Shown here piece after piece: positions 60,169-64,000 of a DNA stretch of 64,000 nt; positions within the stretch are counted from its first letter, which is position 1, and the number at the start of each line of letters is the position of its first letter. Under the pieces are notes generated by a model. That model saw nothing but the letters and a program-made list of their open reading frames with translations. It searched no databases and was not told where the DNA came from. The translations under genes and the position numbers were made by a program. The stretch lies in the NCBI RefSeq assembly GCF_000247815.1, contig NC_021684.1, forward strand, positions 8,087,654-8,151,653, read 5' to 3'. Origin of the DNA: Ficedula albicollis. Its lineage: Eukaryota > Chordata > Aves > Passeriformes > Muscicapidae.

Positions 60169-61100
60169 AGATGATTTTGGTGAACTGGATTAATTTAACT
60201 CCAATTAAATTGGTAAAACATAGAAATTGTAGCGGCACCAGTAGAGACCTGACACTTCAGTTTTGGTTTTAATATACTTGAAACAAAATACTTACAAGGG
60301 AGGGTTCTTATTAGGGTGGTTGGGTGAGTAGAACTCAAATAACAATTCCATGGCAGGCCCCTAGATGATATGCCAGTGATGGCAGCAGCCCAGGAAGTGC
60401 CTTGGAGCACACCCCCCGGGAATCTGTACTCTGGAAACACACTGGCTAGCAGGAACAATTGGGAGATTTACCTCCAAATCCCAAGTAACATGAGACATCA
60501 TGTAAAAATAAGATTAAAATGATTAATTTGTGGCAATTGCAGGAGAAACAGCCCTTCTTTATGTCACTTTTTCATAATCCTGAAATAACCCCTGGAAGGA
60601 GGCGAATTTGAGTTTCCTTCAACACCTGCTAATATGTTTGAGATAAAAGTTGTAACCCTTATTCCTCCTTCCTGTACCTTGCTGGACTTTGGCTTTTGGG
60701 GAGAGATTTCTGTCTCTGTTTTTGAATAGAGCTCTGCTTACAGCAATGAGTAAAGCCTCTGCTCCCAGCACTCCATGTTCAGGAACATTTTAGCAGATAA
60801 GATGCTTGCTTCCCCACATTATCCCATTGCCTTCCTCCAGAGTCAGTAAAGAGCAGGGATTAGGAATATCAGGGTCATCTCTTCATTCTTCATACAACAG
60901 TGCCGTGCTTGTGAATAACCAGGGAAGGACAGGAGGGAATGTCCCAGCAAGTCAAACCCCCTGCCAGGCCTGATGGTCAGGCAGAGGAGGGAGCTGGTGG
61001 GACTCAGCGGGGACACTCAGTGGGGTGGGAGCAAGGGGAGCAGGCAGCAACCCCTGTGCAGGTCTCCTCTGTGGGAGCTGCTGCCACAGCCCTTGAACAG
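60169..61100. other. non-coding DNA, nothing specific seen
   Basis: Average composition with a GC-richer end (60950-61100). No gene recognised. Confidence 0.5.
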
Positions 61101-61566
61101 GCCATGGAATGCAGCACCCAATCCTTCTTGTAGTAGTTATTAGCAATATAAGAGTTAATATTTTAATTTACAAGTAAAAAAGTACTATTTTCTTTTTCTG
61201 CTCTGCAGGAAAAGCACTACTGAAAGCTGATTGGGAATGTATTGATCTGAATGGAATTTTCCACCTGAGTGCAACTGCCTTGGAGAAGGTGGGACACCTG
61301 CACCATGTCAGGTGGGTGCTGTCCCACAAGAGGGTCAGAGCCTGTGGAGGGAAGGAAGAGCTTCTCCTCCAGAAGCAAAACCCTCATCTCCAGGCCTTGC
61401 AGGCCCTCAGCAGCAAAAATTCCAATTCTCCATGGCCATGCTTTCCCTCTTTCCCCTCTCTGGAGGCTGCCCACAGCTCTGCCTTAGGGCTGCAGGATAC
61501 TCCCTACTCCTAGTGCCCTGGAATGAACCATGAGCTGCTGAACTCTCAAACATGATATTTGGTGGG
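61101..61566. repeat. 466 bp tandem duplication, copy 1
   Basis: Starts GCCATGGAATGCAGCACCCA and matches 61567-62032 at an offset of 466. I see one substitution (GCAGCACCC versus GCAGCTCCC). It contains the exon-like block 61209-61311. Confidence 0.93.
61209..61311 (+). other. exon-like block (copy 1)
   Basis: A strong pyrimidine tract and acceptor (TTTTCTTTTTCTGCTCTGCAG) precede it, and GTGGGT follows. One frame is open across 103 bases with a mixed, globular-looking peptide (LLKADWECIDLNGIFHLSAT in its first part). It also stays open through the putative donor. I do not recognise the peptide. Phase is 1 at entry and 2 at exit, so including both tandem copies in one transcript would break the frame. 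It could be a real exon of a gene lying across this region, a non-coding exon, or chance. Confidence 0.3.
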
Positions 61567-62032
61567 GCCATGGAATGCAGCTCCCAATCCTTCTTGTAGT
61601 AGTTATTAGCAATATAAGAGTTAATATTTTAATTTACAAGTAAAAAAGTACTATTTTCTTTTTCTGCTCTGCAGGAAAAGCACTACTGAAAGCTGATTGG
61701 GAATGTATTGATCTGAATGGAATTTTCCACCTGAGTGCAACTGCCTTGGAGAAGGTGGGACACCTGCACCATGTCAGGTGGGTGCTGTCCCACAAGAGGG
61801 TCAGAGCCTGTGGAGGGAAGGAAGAGCTTCTCCTCCAGAAGCAAAACCCTCATCTCCAGGCCTTGCAGGCCCTCAGCAGCAAAAATTCCAATTCTCCATG
61901 GCCATGCTTTCCCTCTTTCCCCTCTCTGGAGGCTGCCCACAGCTCTGCCTTAGGGCTGCAGGATACTCCCTACTCCTAGTGCCCTGGAATGAACCATGAG
62001 CTGCTGAACTCTCAAACATGATATTTGGTGGG
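61567..62032. repeat. 466 bp tandem duplication, copy 2
   Basis: Second copy, joined to the first without spacer at GGTGGG/GCCATGG. The exon-like block is repeated at 61675-61777 with unchanged sequence and splice signals. Confidence 0.93.
61675..61777 (+). other. exon-like block (copy 2)
   Basis: An identical repeat of 61209-61311, with the same acceptor and donor. If the duplication is real, this would be a tandemly duplicated exon. If it is an assembly error, only one copy exists. Confidence 0.25.
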
Positions 62033-63893
62033 TGCACACAGTGATGTTTTGTCTGCTGCTCCTTTATCCCGAGTTCATTCGTCTTGGTGTTTCCCACAGA
62101 TGGTTACAATGAGACTGAAAATGGTTTCCCTACTTTATTAAAAAAAAGGCAAGAATTTCCCCTCTCCTTTCCATTTTCTTAAGTGAAACTTGGATGTCTT
62201 AGTTAGGAAGTAAAGTCTGGATATTAACTTAAACTGTATTGTAAAGTCATTTTAGTTTGGGTCACCTGGATTTTTAAGCAGTCAAATCTCTTCAGGCTGG
62301 AAATGTTTTCTCTCTACTACCCAGGAAAGAAGAATCTGTTCTACAGTGGTTTAGGTGGTAAAGGTATAGATAATAAATAACAACATGGACATATTTTCAA
62401 CACTATCCTTGGTCATGGCATTAATCATTCCTATGCATAAAGGTAGGCTTTGTGATCTGCATATATATTGTTCTGCATATTTATTCCCCATTTGTTCCTG
62501 GGGATTTTTTCTCATCTAGTTTGCTAGATTGTGATGAGATAACCTCAGGAAGTCTGCAGCCAGATTCCCTCCTGCTTGCACTGACTCTGCTCTGAACAGC
62601 AGAACATGCACTCCAAACTAATAGAAGAAAAATAAGATCAAGTTTTTACTGTGAGAGGTTCCTGTCCTACTTCATTCAGACTTCCTGGGAGAAGGGATGA
62701 AAATAGCTTTGGAAATACGAAAGGCTGCTCTAGCTGACTGCTGCCTGGGGTTTGTCACATCCCATTAGCAGTGATCTAGAAATATCAGAGCCATAACTTG
62801 TTGGCAATCACTCACCCTCACCAGTATCATGTGTACGCCCATGGAAACTTTCAGCCTGCCACTCAAAGAGCTCCAAAGACTGATTGAGAGATTGTTACAG
62901 GAGAGATTGTTAATGCAAATAGGCTTTCCTGGGATGAGTCAGAGTGAAGGAATAACCTGATTTATCCTGTAGAGTCAGTGCACACTATGCAAAAATCATC
63001 CCCAGTGCAGGGGCTTTCAACACTTCTAAAGATTTTACATTTTAGATACTGTTTTATCTCCATTAAAATCCCTTTCTATGCATATATTTCATGTCCATGG
63101 TGTTGAGATTTAGATCTAAAATATAGCCTCTTTGCTTAATAAAACTGCATTTTTTGCACTTGTATTAAATTAGGTCCATTTTATTACAGATTTGGTCAAT
63201 TTTATTGCAGAAACCTATATGTTCAGTCACTTTAAGGGATTACTATTTTATATGCCAATAAAAAGTTGCTCACTTTGAGGATATACTGAGTAGGAATTTG
63301 CTTCCAAAGTATTTTCATCAATATGCTATCAGCTTTAAGCTGGTACCTTTTAATTACATGGGTTTTTTCCCTGAAGATCTATCCTTAAATCTCTCAATAA
63401 CCCCAGCAAAGTCTTCATGTCAACTAATGGACCACTCCCCTTACAGTGCAACAGCATCAGGCAAAGAAAAAGGTCTAAACAACCCCTTTCCTTTTCCTCA
63501 ATTTAATATTGTTAAATGGGAATTGAATGTAGGAAATGACAGTCCACAAACAAGAAAACTCCCAGTAAAAGAGGCTGGGTTATGTATATTCCTATGGACA
63601 GAAAACATTCAGCTGCAAGTCTGTGGCATGCAATTTCATCTTTTAGGAATTTTCTTCATACTCACAAATGAATACACACATTCAGCTTTTGTCTGCAAAT
63701 GATAAAACAAAGCCAGCACGAGTTGAGAACAGGAAACAGAGCCAAGCAGAAGAACATGGAACGAAATGTAGATGTGAGGTGGCTGAGCGGTTTGAGATAT
63801 AATTGCAGCTGCAGATATTCTGGCTGGCGGGGAGGAATCAGGTGAGCAAATAAAGAATTGGGTGTGAGCAGGCCATGGATGCTGGGCGAGGTG
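62033..63893. other. non-coding DNA, nothing specific seen
   Basis: AT-rich sequence. A 134-codon plus-strand frame at 63298-63702 is long for such DNA, but its peptide is not recognised and no splice or start context supports it. Confidence 0.4.
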
Positions 63894-63983
63894 CCACCCA
63901 CCCACCCATTGATCCACCCATCCACCCATCCATCCATCCACCCACACACCATCCATCCATCCATCCATCCATCCATCCATCCA
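63894..63983 (+). repeat. (CCAT)n / CCACCCAT-rich tandem repeat
   Basis: An imperfect CCACCCAT array grades into a pure (CCAT)n run, which passes directly into poly-G at 63984. The minus strand reads as a Met-Asp-Gly-Trp repeat, which is not a protein. Confidence 0.95.
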
Positions 63984-64000
63984 GGGGGGGGGGGGGGGGG
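63984..64000 (+). repeat. poly-G tract, at least 17 bases, cut by window end
   Basis: Pure G to the last base of the window, directly after a tandem repeat, as in the other three tracts. It very likely continues beyond the window and is the same type of artefact. Confidence 0.8.

Noticed and set aside
63636..63980. Met-Asp-Gly-Trp repeat protein on the minus strand
   Set aside because: It is the translation of the CCAT-rich tandem repeat, without supporting flanks.

Overview
The window looks like a stretch of avian nuclear DNA, mostly intergenic or intronic. It is AT-leaning and CpG-poor, with no operon-like packing and no long open frame that resembles a known protein. The only dispersed repeats I recognise are decayed CR1-type LINE pieces: a 3' tail ending in the bird-typical ATTCTATG motif near 48000, reverse-strand 3' regions at 37080-37525 and 60047-60168, an old internal 3' fragment near 39830-39950, and a reverse-transcriptase relic at 15100-15328. 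Low repeat density with CR1 as the recognisable family, and no sign of mammalian L1 or Alu, points to a bird. A songbird is plausible but not proven.

Layout. 1-18 kb is ordinary non-coding DNA with a GC-richer patch (1680-2300), a small CpG cluster (3680-3760), short tandem duplications near 4900 and 5200, purine-rich and (GA)n tracts near 9.0 and 9.5 kb, and one CR1 reverse-transcriptase relic. 18.2-23.3 kb is the most structured part. It holds three tandem copies of an ~80 bp unit, then a 1036 bp tandem duplication whose copies seem to differ at a single base, then plus-strand exon-like blocks with good splice signals (20947-21030, 22787-22933, 23081-23219) that can be joined in frame to a stop. 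A poly-G tract of 879 bases follows. 24.5-44 kb is mostly featureless, with scattered CR1 pieces, a 20 bp perfect palindrome, an (ATG)20 microsatellite, two unrecognised minus-strand coding-like relics (27792-28052, 35354-35557) and a 106 bp tandem duplication. 44-55 kb holds two more poly-G tracts (503 and 1017 bases), a 238 bp tandem duplication next to a CR1 tail, two short minisatellites, a CATCC-rich minisatellite and a ~1135 bp tandem duplication that surrounds the third poly-G tract. 55-64 kb is quiet except for a 68 bp duplication and a 466 bp near-identical tandem duplication carrying an exon-like block. It ends in a CCAT-rich array that runs into a fourth poly-G tract at the window edge.

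The strongest observation concerns assembly structure, not a new system. All four long poly-G tracts are G on this strand, and each begins directly 3' of a tandem or low-complexity repeat. In one case the downstream duplicate copy suggests what the tract is hiding: a CpG-rich segment of about 290 bp. Together with three near-identical tandem duplications, this suggests gap-filling or dark-cycle artefacts and possibly false duplications of alleles. I found no convincing complete protein-coding gene, tRNA, rRNA, CRISPR array or intact mobile element. No new biological system can be supported from this window alone.
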